DNA of 64,000 nt, from the NCBI GenBank assembly GCA_019739225.1, contig JAHHDT010000003.1:310001-374000 (forward strand). The letters are read 5' to 3'. The notes under the pieces were generated by a model. The model made no database searches, was not told the DNA's origin, and was given only the letters and a program-made list of their open reading frames with translations. This stretch comes from Aquamicrobium sp. GTDB taxonomy: Bacteria > Pseudomonadota > Alphaproteobacteria > Rhizobiales > Rhizobiaceae. Made by a program: the position numbers and the translations under genes. Positions within the stretch are counted from its first letter, which is position 1. Every line of letters starts with the position of its first letter. This document shows positions 9,505 through 18,877 of this stretch, piece by piece.

Positions 9505-11721
9505 CTAACTCTGGTCCTCATCTTCAAGGCCACTGAGAACCTTGTCGAGCGTTGCCGGGAGATGGCGAATCCGCACGCCGGTCGCGTTATAGATCGCATT
9601 GACGACCGCCGCGGCGGCTCCGCAGATGCCGAGCTCTCCAATCCCCTTGGCCTGCAGGGGATTGGCCCATGGATCACGCTCCTCTAGCAGCACGACTTCG
9701 ATCTGCGGCACGTCGGCATTGACCGGAAGGTGATATTCCGCGAAGTCGCGATTGACGATGTGGCCGTCGCGCCGGTCGTGTATGAGTTCCTCCGTCAGCG
9801 CCATCCCGATGCCGAAAGTCATCCCGCCAATGCATTGGGAGCGCGCGGTCTTGGCGTTGAGAATGCGACCGGCCGCGAAAACGCCGAGCATGCGCCGAAC
9901 GCGGCTCTCCCCCGTCACCGCGTTGACAGCCACCTCCGCGAAGTAGCTGCCATAGGTTGCCTGTCGCACCTTGTCTTCTGCGTCTCCCGGCTCAACATGG
10001 CCCTCTGCGACAATGTCCTTGCCACCCATGACCTCATCGATCGGAATCCGTCGGTTGCCGACGACGGCATGGCCATCCTTGAGGGTGAGCTCGTCCGGAT
10101 CGCATTCGAGCCTCTCGCAGAGCTGACGGCGGATCTCCTCGCAGGCGAGAAAGACCGCAGTCCCGTTCGAGGATGCGCCGAAGGACCCGCCGGAGCCCGA
10201 TGCCGGCGGCAGATCGGTATCGCCGAGCCTCGTCTGGACGCGGGATACCGGCAGGCCCAGCATCTCCGCCGCGACCTGGGTGAGGACCGCATAGGTGCCG
10301 GTGCCGATGTCGGTCATGTCCGTCTCGACGAGCGCGCTCCCGTTTCTCGCAAGCGTAACCCGAGCCTTGGATTCGATCAGCATGTTGACGCGTGCGGCCG
10401 ATGCCATGCCGAGGCCGATCAGCCACTCGCCCTCGCGCATGGAACGGGGCTTCGGCTCACGCGTCTTCCAGCCGAAGCGATCCGCACCGGTCATCAGGGC
10501 CTCGGCGAGCGTGTGCGAGGAGAAGGGAATGTCCTGTGATGGATCCTTGTCCGGTATGTTGCGCAGGCGAAGCTCAACCGGGTCGAGGCCGGAGGCGACC
10601 GCGAGTTCGTCCAGCGCGATCTCCAGGGCCGTCAGACCCACGGCTTCGCCGGGTGCGCGAACCGAACCGGCCGGCGTACGATGGATGCGCGCAATGCGGT
10701 GGCCAATCACCCGATTTTCGCCACGATAGAGAAACGGTGTTGCCTGGGTGACTGGCTCGGAAAACTTCTCGCCTGGCACGTTAGAGACCAGCGCCTCGTG
10801 GCCGATGCCTGTCAGCCGCCCTTCCTCATCGGCCGCCAGGCGGATGTGCTGTTCTGTCTCCGAGCGACGCAGCACCATCTCGAATACGTTCTGGCGCGTC
10901 ATGGCCACGGCGACGGGAACGCCCAGTTGCTTCGAAGCAATCGCCGCGGCCACGCCCTCCGGCGCGATCCCGAGCTTTGAACCGAAGCCCCCGCCGACAT
11001 AGGTCGCGACGATACGGACCTTCTCCTCGTCAATGTTAAGAGCATCGGCAAGTTCGGCGCGGTTGAAATGCAACATCTGATAGCTGCCGTGAAGCGTTAG
11101 CTTGTCGCCGTCCCACGAGGCGACCGAAGCATGCGGCTCCATCGCCGCGCTGGCATGACCGGGTGTGGTGTACGTTTCGTCGATCGCGAAGTGGGCCTCG
11201 CGAATAGCCTTGTCGAGATCGCCCATCGACGACTGCTTCTTCTTCGGCGTTTCGATCTCGGCATTCGGATCGTCGGGGTTTAGCGCAACGTCGCTTTCGG
11301 CCTCGAACCGGCGGCCCAGGATCTGCGCGCCATGGCGAGCCTGTTCGAACGTGTCGGCGACGACGAGGGCAACGGGTTGTCCGAAATAGATGATGTCTTC
11401 GGGTCCCTGCGCAGGCGCCTTGCCGGCCATGCCCTGCGCGGGATTCTTCGTCAGACGCTTGTCCGTCACGACAGCGCGGATGCCTGGCAACGCGACAACC
11501 TGGTCGATGTCGAGCCCTGCCAGCGCACCCTTCGCGATGGTGGAACGAACCAGAACGCCGTGGCAACAGCCCTCCGGCAGATCGTCCATGGCGTAAGGCG
11601 CGCGACCCGAGACTTTCAGTTGCCCCTCGGGCCGGTCGAGCGGCTCGCCGATCACGCCCTGCACCATCTCTTCCAACCGGTCGCGGTGGGCCCTTTCGTC
11701 AACCTTGAGGTGCCGCGTCAT
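9505..11721 (-). CDS. Molybdenum hydroxylase large subunit (molybdopterin-binding), PaoC/YagR-like
   Basis: This 738-residue protein is the molybdenum-cofactor subunit of a xanthine-oxidase-family enzyme. PaoABC of E. coli oxidises aldehydes in the periplasm. Visible signatures are [13 protein letters not shown] near residue 240, [16 protein letters not shown] near 500, and [17 protein letters not shown] near the C-terminus, where the catalytic Glu of the family lies. Its ATG overlaps the stop of the FAD subunit gene as ATGA. The three genes (FeS, FAD, Mo) form one tightly coupled operon. No Tat signal is seen on this subunit, as usual. The substrate cannot be read from sequence. Confidence 0.92.
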   Translation of the reverse strand: MTRHLKVDERAHRDRLEEMVQGVIGEPLDRPEGQLKVSGRAPYAMDDLPEGCCHGVLVRSTIAKGALAGLDIDQVVALPGIRAVVTDKRLTKNPAQGMAGKAPAQGPEDIIYFGQPVALVVADTFEQARHGAQILGRRFEAESDVALNPDDPNAEIETPKKKQSSMGDLDKAIREAHFAIDETYTTPGHASAAMEPHASVASWDGDKLTLHGSYQMLHFNRAELADALNIDEEKVRIVATYVGGGFGSKLGIAPEGVAAAIASKQLGVPVAVAMTRQNVFEMVLRRSETEQHIRLAADEEGRLTGIGHEALVSNVPGEKFSEPVTQATPFLYRGENRVIGHRIARIHRTPAGSVRAPGEAVGLTALEIALDELAVASGLDPVELRLRNIPDKDPSQDIPFSSHTLAEALMTGADRFGWKTREPKPRSMREGEWLIGLGMASAARVNMLIESKARVTLARNGSALVETDMTDIGTGTYAVLTQVAAEMLGLPVSRVQTRLGDTDLPPASGSGGSFGASSNGTAVFLACEEIRRQLCERLECDPDELTLKDGHAVVGNRRIPIDEVMGGKDIVAEGHVEPGDAEDKVRQATYGSYFAEVAVNAVTGESRVRRMLGVFAAGRILNAKTARSQCIGGMTFGIGMALTEELIHDRRDGHIVNRDFAEYHLPVNADVPQIEVVLLEERDPWANPLQAKGIGELGICGAAAAVVNAIYNATGVRIRHLPATLDKVLSGLEDEDQS

Positions 11722-12701
11722 TGTTTCGCTCCCGTGAGCTCCGCAAGGACTGCGGTCAGCGTACGCTTGAGCAGCGGAACCTTGAACGCGTTCCCGTCAT
11801 GCGTCACAGCGTTCGCCACGAGAGCATCGGCCGCCTTGGCGAATAGCTCGTGCGAAGGTTCCTGTCCCTTCAGCATCTGCTCGACGCTGGCATCGCGCCA
11901 AGGGTGCGGTGCAACGCCGCCAAAGGCGAGCGAAGTTGCCTCGATCCTCCCTTTCCCGATCCGCATCACGCCCGCGACCGAGACAAGCGCGAAGGCGTAG
12001 GACGCACGGTCCCGCACCTTCCGGTACGCCTGGAGGGCGCCCGCCGAAGCCGGCAGGATCACCGCCGTGATGAGATCGCCTCGTTCCAGGGTCGTCTCGA
12101 TGTGCGGCGTGTCGCCGGGAAGCCGGTAGAAGTCACCCAGCGGGACCGTACGCGTTTTACCGTCGGCATTCTCGACCTCCACTTCGGCATCGAGTGCGCG
12201 CAGCGCGACCGCCATGTCACTGGGATGTGTCGCGATGCAATGCGGGCTGGTGCCGAAGATTGCGTGCAGTCGGGTGACCCCACCAATTGCCCCACACCCG
12301 GACCCGGGCTCGCGCTTGTTGCAGGGCATCGCGGTGTCATAAAAATAGTAGCAGCGTGTCCGCTGAAGGAGATTGCCACCCGTTGTTGCCTTGTTGCGCA
12401 ACTGACCGCTCGCGCCAGCGAGCAGCGCCCTGGCAAGGACGGGATAGTCCTCGCGTACGGTTCTGTCGGCCGCGAGATCACTGTTGCAGACCATGGCACC
12501 GATCCGCAGTCCGCCTTTCCGCGTGGCTTCGATGCCGCCAAGGTCGAGACGGCTGATGTCGACCAACCTGTCGGGCGTCATCACTTCGAGCTTCATGAGG
12601 TCGAGCAGGTTGGTGCCGCCGGCGATGTAGGTCGCGCCATCGCGCCCGAGGCGCGCGGCTTCGCCTGGCGAGGCGGCGCGGGAGAAGTGGAATGGCGTCA
12701 T
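11718..12701 (-). CDS. FAD-binding subunit of molybdenum hydroxylase, PaoB/YagS-like
   Basis: The protein begins [17 protein letters not shown] and soon shows [13 protein letters not shown], the FAD-binding loop of the xanthine dehydrogenase medium subunit, then [18 protein letters not shown]. The cysteines of RTRCYYF and [10 protein letters not shown] recall the extra FeS site known in PaoB of E. coli. ATG 12701 overlaps the stop of the 2Fe-2S gene and agrees with family starts; an in-frame extension to 12767 lacks homology. It passes electrons between the FeS and Mo subunits. Confidence 0.92.
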   Translation of the reverse strand: MTPFHFSRAASPGEAARLGRDGATYIAGGTNLLDLMKLEVMTPDRLVDISRLDLGGIEATRKGGLRIGAMVCNSDLAADRTVREDYPVLARALLAGASGQLRNKATTGGNLLQRTRCYYFYDTAMPCNKREPGSGCGAIGGVTRLHAIFGTSPHCIATHPSDMAVALRALDAEVEVENADGKTRTVPLGDFYRLPGDTPHIETTLERGDLITAVILPASAGALQAYRKVRDRASYAFALVSVAGVMRIGKGRIEATSLAFGGVAPHPWRDASVEQMLKGQEPSHELFAKAADALVANAVTHDGNAFKVPLLKRTLTAVLAELTGAKQ

Positions 12702-13207
12702 GTCCGCTTCCCCTTCGCGACATCCATTATCGCGTCCACGATGTTCGGGTAGGCCGAACATCGGCACAGATTGCCGCTCATGCGCTCCGAGACCTCTTCG
12801 GGTGTCAACTCAGGCGCACCAGCGACATCCTGCGTCACATTGCTCGGCCATCCAGCCTCGATTTCCGCCAGCATCGCCGTCGCGGAGCATATCTGCCCGG
12901 GCGTGCAGTAGCCGCATTGGAAGCCGTCATGATTGACAAATGCCTGCTGGAGCGGCGACAGCCTCCCTGGTTCGCCCAAGCCCTCGATGGTCACGATTTC
13001 GTCGCCGTCATGCATGCAGGCAAGCGTCAGGCAAGCGTTAATGCGCCTTCCGTTGACCAAGACGGTGCAGGCGCCGCATTGACCGTGGTCACAGCCCTTC
13101 TTTGAGCCGGCGAGACCCAGATGGTTGCGCAACGCGTCGAGCAGCGTCGTGCGTGGGTCGGCATTGAGGGCGTAGCCGCGACCGTTGATCTGGAGCTGTG
13201 TCTGCAT
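12698..13207 (-). CDS. 2Fe-2S subunit of molybdenum hydroxylase, PaoA/YagT-like
   Basis: Both [2Fe-2S] sites are complete: the plant-ferredoxin motif in [18 protein letters not shown] plus a further Cys, and the second motif CGYCTPGQI with CRCSAY near the C-terminus. The protein starts [12 protein letters not shown] at 13207, close to family starts; an upstream ATG at 13237 would add ten residues and both have only modest ribosome sites. No Tat leader is seen, unlike E. coli PaoA, so the complex may be cytoplasmic. First gene of the operon. Confidence 0.9.
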   Translation of the reverse strand: MQTQLQINGRGYALNADPRTTLLDALRNHLGLAGSKKGCDHGQCGACTVLVNGRRINACLTLACMHDGDEIVTIEGLGEPGRLSPLQQAFVNHDGFQCGYCTPGQICSATAMLAEIEAGWPSNVTQDVAGAPELTPEEVSERMSGNLCRCSAYPNIVDAIMDVAKGKRT

Positions 13208-13237
13208 TTGAGGAATGTCCTCTATTCTCACGCTCAT

Positions 13238-14049
13238 GCCGCGCGCGCCTCAGTCATGGCGCCCGGTCGCGCAGCGAATTCTGCATGTGTGGTGACGGTA
13301 ACGGATGGGATGATATCTGATCATGCCTGGCCTCGAGCTCGGTTTTGTCTAGAAGTGTTGAGGTCGTCATTGTGTTCCGTCATTGCCCCTTTTTGGGCCG
13401 GGCCGAATGAGAGCTGTCGCCCACGAAATCGTCACCAAACAGGAGGGTGTGCCGGTAGCAAAGCGGTCTTCTACGGTCTGCGAAAGTCGATTGCGAACCG
13501 GCAGCCATGTGAGCGTTTGCTGCTTGTCCGGTTCTGGTGGGAAAACTCAGCAAGCCGACGGTCGGCCAACGACATCACTTCGATTGTTCGGATGGCTCCG
13601 GCGTCTTCGTCGGAGCGGTCATTCCAATGGAAGACGGAGTGCTGCTACACCATCTGCGCTCAGCCATTTTGGAAGGGGGACACATTCTTTTCGATCCAAA
13701 TCCGCCATCCAGTTGGCGGTTCGTGCTCTGGAAGCGCTCGAGAATCCCTTCTGGGGCAGAGCAGTCAGCCACAATCGGTGGCGGACTGGGCGATTTCCTC
13801 ACGCTACTGATCCACCTTTGCGCTCGGCCGTGGGTGTGGACAGAACCCGGCGCCGATGGCATCCCGGTTCGTGGTTGGTGCGTAGTCGCAATGCAGCCGC
13901 AAGGCAGCGGCAGGCCGGTGTTCTCGGGTAACTGGCTTCTTTAGGAGCAGCGCCGATCTGTCCTGAGGTGCTGGCTATCGACCGCCACTTTGTCCACCCC
14001 CTTCAGCGCCACCGCATGATGCCTCCGCTGGTTTCGAATGGAGGTGATC
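13238..14049. other. About 0.8 kb without a recognisable gene
   Basis: Part of 13238-13330 probably holds the promoter of the molybdenum hydroxylase operon. Several overlapping open frames exist between 13380 and 13945 on both strands, but none shows a family motif or convincing residue composition, and they conflict with each other. The stretch may be decayed DNA. Confidence 0.5.
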
Positions 14050-14244
14050 ATGATAGACTCGTTGGATCTTGCTGTTGCACTCACGCTGGTGCTGACGCTG
14101 CTATCCGCAGCTGCCGCAATCTGGCTGGCGTCTGTTGGCAAGGATGCGCAGGCGTCCCGCAAGCAGGTGGCGGAGCGACTGGCGCAAATCGCAGTACTGG
14201 GGGCGGTTGCACTGTTTGCGCTGCTGAGAGGCATCGGTGGCTGA
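14050..14244 (+). CDS. Small single-pass or two-helix membrane protein
   Basis: The product is 64 residues. A hydrophobic helix (ALTLVLTLLSAAAAIWLAS) is followed by a charged, Gln/Arg-rich segment (KDAQASRKQVAERLAQ) and a second short hydrophobic helix (AVLGAVALFALLRG). ATG 14050 has GGAGG five bases upstream, better than the in-frame ATG at 14038 that overlaps that ribosome site. It stands alone between two gene-poor stretches. No function is known to me. Confidence 0.6.
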   Translation: MIDSLDLAVALTLVLTLLSAAAAIWLASVGKDAQASRKQVAERLAQIAVLGAVALFALLRGIGG

Positions 14245-14905
14245 CGTCGGCGCCCCCCGCGGGTTCCAATGGGAAGGCGAGCCTGCAATCTCGCCGACCC
14301 CGTCGTCAGCACAGGAAGTGCTGACACCGCTGGTTAAATCGCAGACTAAAATTGCTCACCCGTCAACAACCTCCTGCAGGGAGGGGGAGCAGCGACGCTA
14401 TGGCAGACCGAGGGCCGATCTTAGTGTCTCAGCGCCGCCCCCATCGACAACCCGAGATCCTGTGACGTTTGCGGCACGACGAGGTACTCGTCGGTGCGGT
14501 CGATCAAAGCTTCAAAAGCAACGACCGGACGTCTAGCGCGCGTAGGATCTGGCATGATGTCCTCACCGACGGGTTCTCTTGCGATCCGCACCGCGTCGAG
14601 CGGCTGATGCGGAAGAGTGGCCTGCGGCACGACCACGCCGGCGTCGGCTGCCGAAGGATACATGCCGAAGGATACAGGGGAGCGGACAGTGGCGTCGCAG
14701 AACCGTGAAACATCGAGGGCGATGATTTGCTTGAGCCGGAGCATATAGCAGCGTCGGCTTCTTCGATCTCCAGCGTCCAACGTCGCGTGGCCGCGAGCAA
14801 TTCTTTTTGGTTTCCGCCTGAAGATCGACTCGAGCGTGCCTCGACACGCTCCCAGTTGGAACTCATTACCTATTCCAGCGCTTGTATGGGACGTGGAGAG
14901 ACCGA
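14245..14905. other. About 0.65 kb without a recognisable gene
   Basis: Minus-strand frames between 14421 and 14999 have fragments with fairly normal amino-acid composition (for example RPVVAFEALIDRTDEYLVV near 14500) that could be remains of a gene, but no family is recognised. A GGAAC about 45 bp before the next gene is followed at N16 by CGCTT, a poor match to an EcfG promoter. Confidence 0.4.
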
Positions 14906-15748
14906 ATGACCAGGACTGACCGCGAGGCCTCAGGAACGCAACGCGCGATGCGCGACCTCGGCCGTGCGGCTGGCGGCGCGCTGGTGTTTTCATTGCCAAT
15001 GTTGATGACGATGGAGTTGTGGTGGTTGGGTTTTTACCTTGATCGCCTGCGGATGCTTGTCCTCGTTCTCAGCGCATTGCCATTGCTTGTCGTCCTGTCG
15101 CGTCACGTGGGATTTGAGCAAACGCGCCATTGGCGGGATGACGTTGTCGACGCGCTGATTGCTTTGGGAATATCCGGAGTAGTCTGCATCGTCACGCTGA
15201 CGCTGTTCGGGACAATCAGTGTCCAGACCCCGCTCGACGAGACGATGGGAAAGGTCGTCATCCAGATGGTGCCTGCATCCATTGGTGCGCTGCTGGCTAA
15301 GAGTCAGTTCGGAGCAGGATCGGACGAAGGCGAAGACGATCCTGCCGATCAGGATGAATCCTATGGGGGTGAACTCTTCCTGATGGCCGTGGGAGCGTTG
15401 TTCCTCGGCTTCAATGTGGCGCCGACCGAGGAGATGATGCTGATCTCCTACCAGATGACGGAGTGGCATGCGCTCTGCCTGGTGGTGCTGTCAGTCGGTC
15501 TTATGCACGGTTTCGTCTTTGCACTCGGCTTCGCGGGGGGATCGGAGGTTTCGCCCGACGCGCCATGGTGGAGCCCCTTTTTGCGGTTGACGCTGCCCGG
15601 CTACGTCATCGCCATATCGGTCAGCCTCTATCTTCTGTGGGTTTTCGCGCGGCTCGACGGCCTGCACATCGACAGTATTGTCATGGCAACCGTGGTGCTT
15701 GCCTTTCCTTCTGCGATTGGCGCGGCGGCCGCGCGGCTTATCCTGTAG
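14906..15748 (+). CDS. TIGR02587-family putative integral membrane protein
   Basis: The protein is 280 residues with about seven to eight hydrophobic helices, beginning after a short basic N-terminus. The phrase GGALVFSLPMLMTMELWWLGFYLDRLR is split by family convention into the first helix and loop and is typical of TIGR02587. A loop around residues 140-160 is acidic (GSDEGEDDPADQDESYGGE). ATG 14906 has GGAGAG at good spacing; a TTG at 14882 is less likely. It is followed 10 bp later by the TIGR02588 gene, the partner with which this family usually occurs. Function unknown. Confidence 0.88.
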   Translation: MTRTDREASGTQRAMRDLGRAAGGALVFSLPMLMTMELWWLGFYLDRLRMLVLVLSALPLLVVLSRHVGFEQTRHWRDDVVDALIALGISGVVCIVTLTLFGTISVQTPLDETMGKVVIQMVPASIGALLAKSQFGAGSDEGEDDPADQDESYGGELFLMAVGALFLGFNVAPTEEMMLISYQMTEWHALCLVVLSVGLMHGFVFALGFAGGSEVSPDAPWWSPFLRLTLPGYVIAISVSLYLLWVFARLDGLHIDSIVMATVVLAFPSAIGAAAARLIL

Positions 15749-15758
15749 AGGTCGATCA

Positions 15759-16163
15759 ATGAGCAGGAAGGATAGCAAAAAGCGAAACGCTCGCCCGACC
15801 CTCGAGTGGATCGTCGGTGTCGTCTCCGCGATTGTCGTTTTGGGCATCCTCGCATTTCTAAGCTACGAGGCGCTCTTCGGTGACGCGCGGCCGCCGGACC
15901 TCGTCGCCACGATCGACAGGGTGGAGGCCGTCGAAGGTGGAACATTGGTCGTTGTCACTCTTTCGAACCGGGGTGATCAGGCCGCGGCGGAAATCGCCGT
16001 AGAGGCCAGCGTGGAAGGCGATGGTCCTGAGCGGGCTCCGAAGGAAATTCGGTTTGATTACGTGGCCTCTCATGCCGTGCGTCGAGGCGCTTTCGTGATA
16101 GAGGGGCTGGCGGTCACAGCGGAGGATGTTCGTCTTCGTGTTCACGGCTATGTGGAGCCCTAG
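15759..16163 (+). CDS. TIGR02588-family membrane-anchored protein
   Basis: The product has 134 residues: a basic N-terminus (SRKDSKKRNARPTLEWI), one membrane helix (VGVVSAIVVLGILAFLSYEAL), then a domain of beta-strand character with LVVVTLSNRGDQAAAEIAVE, probably extracytoplasmic. This is the normal layout of TIGR02588. AGAGG precedes the ATG at 15759. Co-occurrence and close spacing with the TIGR02587 gene suggest that the two proteins work as one membrane complex; this is inference. Confidence 0.88.
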   Translation: MSRKDSKKRNARPTLEWIVGVVSAIVVLGILAFLSYEALFGDARPPDLVATIDRVEAVEGGTLVVVTLSNRGDQAAAEIAVEASVEGDGPERAPKEIRFDYVASHAVRRGAFVIEGLAVTAEDVRLRVHGYVEP

Positions 16164-16164
16164 C

Positions 16165-16413
16165 TCACAGCCGCCCCAGGCGCCGCACTGCTTTGGATGC
16201 CCCTGCGGTCATGCCCTTGAACTTCGGCAGATCTGACAGCGGCGCTACCAGAAACTGCTCTGGGTCGAGGCGTCTCTTGATTGCGTGGTAGAGTTGGGAT
16301 CGTGTCTGTTCCGTTCGGATCAGACAGAGTCCCGGCATCAGTTCGACGGAACCTTCTATTGCGCGCGCGTCGACGGTAACGCCGGGAGCGTAAATCAGAT
16401 ACAGTGTCGTCAT
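16165..16413 (-). CDS. Conserved hypothetical protein coupled to the isochorismatase gene
   Basis: The product has 82 residues beginning MTTLYLIYAPGVTVDARA. It ends in a basic stretch (KAVRRLGRL) after PLSDLPKFKGMTAGA. The ATG overlaps the stop of the upstream isochorismatase-fold gene (ATGA), so the two are translationally coupled. No signal peptide or membrane helix is seen. I do not recognise the family, but the coupling, composition and frame usage support a real gene. Confidence 0.65.
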   Translation of the reverse strand: MTTLYLIYAPGVTVDARAIEGSVELMPGLCLIRTEQTRSQLYHAIKRRLDPEQFLVAPLSDLPKFKGMTAGASKAVRRLGRL

Positions 16414-17018
16414 CGCCAACTGGCTAGGATTTCCTCTGTCGACGCGATCTCCACCTGCTCACCGAACCGCGATGCATAGAGCGTCATTGCGGCATCATGG
16501 GTCTCGTCGGCCGAGCCACAGATCGCATCGGCGGCAATGATGACACGGAAACCGCGGTCGATCGCCCCAAGTACGGTTGCCAGCACGCAGACGTCGGTTT
16601 CACCACCGGTGACGACAAGCGTACCGAATTCCCCCGAGGTCAGCATTGCGTCGAGGCGCCCTTCCGTCCACGGCGAATAGACACGTTTGTCGACTACCGT
16701 GGCCGGGGGAACGAAGCGTGCGAGCGCCGAAACCAGCTCGATACGAGACGGATCGACATGGTCCAGCGTTAAGGATTCCCACTTGCGATAATATCGCTTC
16801 CACGCACCCGATGCCGCGTCGACGTCCCGTGCGGGAATGAAACGCGTGAAGATCGTCCGCGCCGCATGTCTTGCGGTGAGTTCCTCGATCGCCGGAAGGA
16901 CACGTTCCATCCACGGATTGCCCCACGGCGTGCCGGGCAGAAAGATTGCCTGCATGTCGACACAGACATGAAGGCAATCGGATCCCAGCGGTCCATGAAC
17001 GAGACCCTTGCCGGCCAT
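16410..17018 (-). CDS. Isochorismatase-family cysteine hydrolase
   Basis: This 202-residue protein has the catalytic triad of the family: Asp21 in VCVDMQAIFL, Lys111 in VVDKRVYSPW and Cys144 in GGETDVCVLATVLGA. The family includes isochorismatases, nicotinamidases and various amidases; the substrate cannot be assigned. No cofactor is needed and the protein is cytoplasmic. It overlaps the small downstream gene and follows the DUF892 gene in the same direction with about 85 bp between them. Confidence 0.9.
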   Translation of the reverse strand: MAGKGLVHGPLGSDCLHVCVDMQAIFLPGTPWGNPWMERVLPAIEELTARHAARTIFTRFIPARDVDAASGAWKRYYRKWESLTLDHVDPSRIELVSALARFVPPATVVDKRVYSPWTEGRLDAMLTSGEFGTLVVTGGETDVCVLATVLGAIDRGFRVIIAADAICGSADETHDAAMTLYASRFGEQVEIASTEEILASWR

Positions 17019-17104
17019 GACACCCCTTACAGCTTCGACTTCCGCTCTCGCGTGCTCCGGCCCGTGGGCGCGAGCTGGGGATTGCCTCGCGGACGGCTTT
17101 CAGG

Positions 17105-17611
17105 TCAGGCGGCTTTCTTCGCTTTCGCCCGATCGTTTGCGGACGCGTCGGCTAGCTTGGTTAGATCGCTGTCGGTCTTCGACTCTTCCTGCAAGGTCGC
17201 GTCGAGCAGCTTGGCGGCGTCCGCCATGCCGAGTTCGGTCGCCCAACGCTTGAGCGTGCCATAGCGCGTGATCTCATAGTGCTCGACTGCTTGCGCGGCT
17301 GAGATCAACCCGGCGTCGAGCGCGGCCGTGTCCTTGAACTCGTCCATGATCTCCTCGCCTTCGGAGATGATGCCTTCGATGGCATCGCAGGTCTTGCCCT
17401 GGGCACGCTTGCCGATGATTTCGAATACCTGCTGCAGCCGTTCGACGTGACCCTCGGTCTCTTCCTTGTGCTTGTCGAAGGCGGCCTTGAGGTCGTCCGA
17501 CTGGGCGGCACGCTTCATCTTGGGCAGCGCTTTCAGGATCTTGCGCTCGGCGTAGTAGATGTCCTTGAGCGTGTCGTGGAAGAGGTCTTCCAGTGTCTTT
17601 TGCTTGGCCAT
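17105..17611 (-). CDS. DUF892 (YciE/YciF-like) ferritin-like protein
   Basis: The 168-residue protein begins AKQKTLEDLFHDTLKDIYYAE and carries ferritin-like Glu/His positions in DIYYAERKIL, HKEETEGHVERL and AQAVEHYEITRYGTL. The C-terminus is a Lys/Ala-rich tail. DUF892 proteins are induced by stress and often accompany the general stress response in Rhizobiales. ATG 17611 has AAGGAA eight bases upstream; the longer frame to 17674 runs into the promoter region. A GGAAC-N17-CGTT element lies 62-87 bp upstream. Confidence 0.93.
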   Translation of the reverse strand: MAKQKTLEDLFHDTLKDIYYAERKILKALPKMKRAAQSDDLKAAFDKHKEETEGHVERLQQVFEIIGKRAQGKTCDAIEGIISEGEEIMDEFKDTAALDAGLISAAQAVEHYEITRYGTLKRWATELGMADAAKLLDATLQEESKTDSDLTKLADASANDRAKAKKAA

Positions 17612-17672
17612 TGTGATGTTCCTTCGATTCGATGTTGAAGTCCGATTCACGGGGGCGTGATCGATCGCACTC

Positions 17673-17698
17673 AACGCAACGGATGGCTGGGTGGTTCC
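17673..17698 (-). promoter_or_regulatory. EcfG-type sigma factor promoter of the DUF892 gene
   Basis: On the minus strand the sequence is GGAAC, 17 bases, CGTT, which fits the consensus of the alphaproteobacterial general-stress sigma factor EcfG (GGAAC-N16/17-CGTT). It points at the DUF892 gene, starting 62 bp downstream. A second copy with the same spacing occurs at 20713-20738. Confidence 0.75.
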
Positions 17699-17699
17699 T

Positions 17700-17834
17700 C
17701 GTCAGGCATTCGAGGGCGAGATCGATCCCACATTCGTGATCACACATTCGGCGTCGCTCGAAGATGGTCCTGAGCTTTACAAGTCGTTCCGCTACAAGGA
17801 GGATGGCTGCATCAAGGTGGTGATGAGGCTATGA
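17700..17834 (+). pseudogene. Zinc-dependent alcohol dehydrogenase, C-terminal remnant
   Basis: The plus strand encodes [18 protein letters not shown] followed by [21 protein letters not shown] and a stop. This is the typical C-terminus of zinc-dependent alcohol dehydrogenases of the glutathione-independent formaldehyde dehydrogenase type. Nothing of the remaining roughly 340 residues is present; the upstream bases are the promoter of the DUF892 gene, so a break lies near 17700. The tail stays fused by an ATGA overlap to the next small gene. Confidence 0.75.
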
Positions 17835-18016
17835 CGCAAAAGAAGGAAAGCGACAGGATTCGCGACGACGCCAAACCGCAGTATGTCCGAAGCCGCAAGG
17901 GCGCACACAATAGCGGCGTAGCCAGTGCCGAGCCTCGGGTGATCACGGGCGACGAAGATGCGACCTTCGACACCGATCCGAAAGCGCCGCCGCCGAAGAA
18001 CAGGAAGAAGCCCTGA
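17831..18016 (+). CDS. Small hydrophilic hypothetical protein
   Basis: The 61-residue product is highly charged and probably disordered ([18 protein letters not shown] at the start, [12 protein letters not shown] at the end). Its ATG overlaps the stop of the alcohol dehydrogenase remnant, suggesting it once followed a full dehydrogenase gene in an operon. Its own promoter is not obvious. I do not recognise the family; similar small Lys/Pro-rich proteins are common near stress genes in Rhizobiales. Confidence 0.5.
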   Translation: MTQKKESDRIRDDAKPQYVRSRKGAHNSGVASAEPRVITGDEDATFDTDPKAPPPKNRKKP

Positions 18017-18023
18017 GCGTCAG

Positions 18024-18566
18024 CTAAAATCTGCGGCTGAGGAAGCGAGATCCGGCGAGACCGAACCGCCACGGCCTGTCCGCGTCTCGGGTTATGCCGA
18101 TACGCGGTCCTGTGACGATCGCGCGATCGTTAGGAGCCCAACGAAGCTCGAACGGCGGTTCCAGCAGCGAGCGTTCGTTGTGAGTGAAATCGACCTTGAG
18201 CGCCTGGCAAAGACGCCCCGGTCCTGCCGTGAGAAGTTCGAGCCGGTGGATACCCCGCCTTGCCATCATCGTCTCGACCCTGGCAGTCGGTTCAAGCGCG
18301 CGCAGGAGCACCGCGCTGCCAGGCAGACAGACCGCGTTCAGGCACCAGTGCAAGCCGTATGAGCGATAGACGTAGGCCGATCCGGGAGCGCCGAACATCG
18401 CAGCATTGCGTGGAGTGCGCCCCCTGAAGCTGTGAGAAGCAGCGTCATCAGGCATATACGCTTCGGTCTCCACGATGATCCCGCCCACACCGCCGACCAG
18501 CAGTTCCGCGCCGATCAGCGACCGCGCCACATCGACGGCGTTGCGGTCGAAAAAGGCCTGCTCCAT
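18024..18566 (-). CDS. Alkyladenine (3-methyladenine) DNA glycosylase, AAG/MPG family
   Basis: The 180-residue protein shows the AAG family blocks VETEAYMPDDAASHSFRG, with the catalytic Glu in VETEAY, RNAAMFGAPGSAYVYRSYG and the substrate-pocket segment LLTAGPGRLCQAL. The enzyme excises 3-methyladenine and other alkylated purines in base excision repair. The length is normal for bacterial members. It follows the small gene at 18577 by 10 bp in the same direction, so both may share a transcript. Confidence 0.94.
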   Translation of the reverse strand: MEQAFFDRNAVDVARSLIGAELLVGGVGGIIVETEAYMPDDAASHSFRGRTPRNAAMFGAPGSAYVYRSYGLHWCLNAVCLPGSAVLLRALEPTARVETMMARRGIHRLELLTAGPGRLCQALKVDFTHNERSLLEPPFELRWAPNDRAIVTGPRIGITRDADRPWRFGLAGSRFLSRRF

Positions 18567-18576
18567 CGCCGTGCGC

Positions 18577-18801
18577 TTATCTCCTGCCGGTGCGGGCTCG
18601 CTCGGGATCCCTCGACCTGGCTGATCCCGCGCCAGGATTCACGCCATCGGAATGAGGGGTCTTCTCTTCCACGTCGTCGACCGACTCCGTCAGACCATAG
18701 GGTGCGGGCTTCTTGGGTAGAGCGGCGTCCTTATCTTTGGTGGTAGCCCGGTGGTCCGGCTGCAGCTTGCGGGCGCCGGTTTCGCGTCGGTTGGTGGTCA
18801 T
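18577..18801 (-). CDS. Small hydrophilic hypothetical protein
   Basis: The 74-residue product is basic, Pro/Asp-rich and probably disordered (TTNRRETGARKLQPDHRA at the start). The ATG at 18801 has GGAGG eight bases upstream, a good ribosome site, which is the main support for a real gene. It lies 10 bp upstream of the alkyladenine glycosylase gene in the same direction. No family recognised. Confidence 0.6.
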   Translation of the reverse strand: MTTNRRETGARKLQPDHRATTKDKDAALPKKPAPYGLTESVDDVEEKTPHSDGVNPGAGSARSRDPERARTGRR

Positions 18802-18877
18802 GACTTTGCCTCCGTTGATGACTGTCGACCAACAAGCGCCCGGCTGCCGCCCGGGTTCCCTGGGAGGCTTCCGAATG

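Noticed and set aside
14860-14890. GGAAC-N16-CGCTT before the TIGR02587 gene as EcfG promoter
   Set aside because: The second element lacks GTT at the right place; too weak to call.
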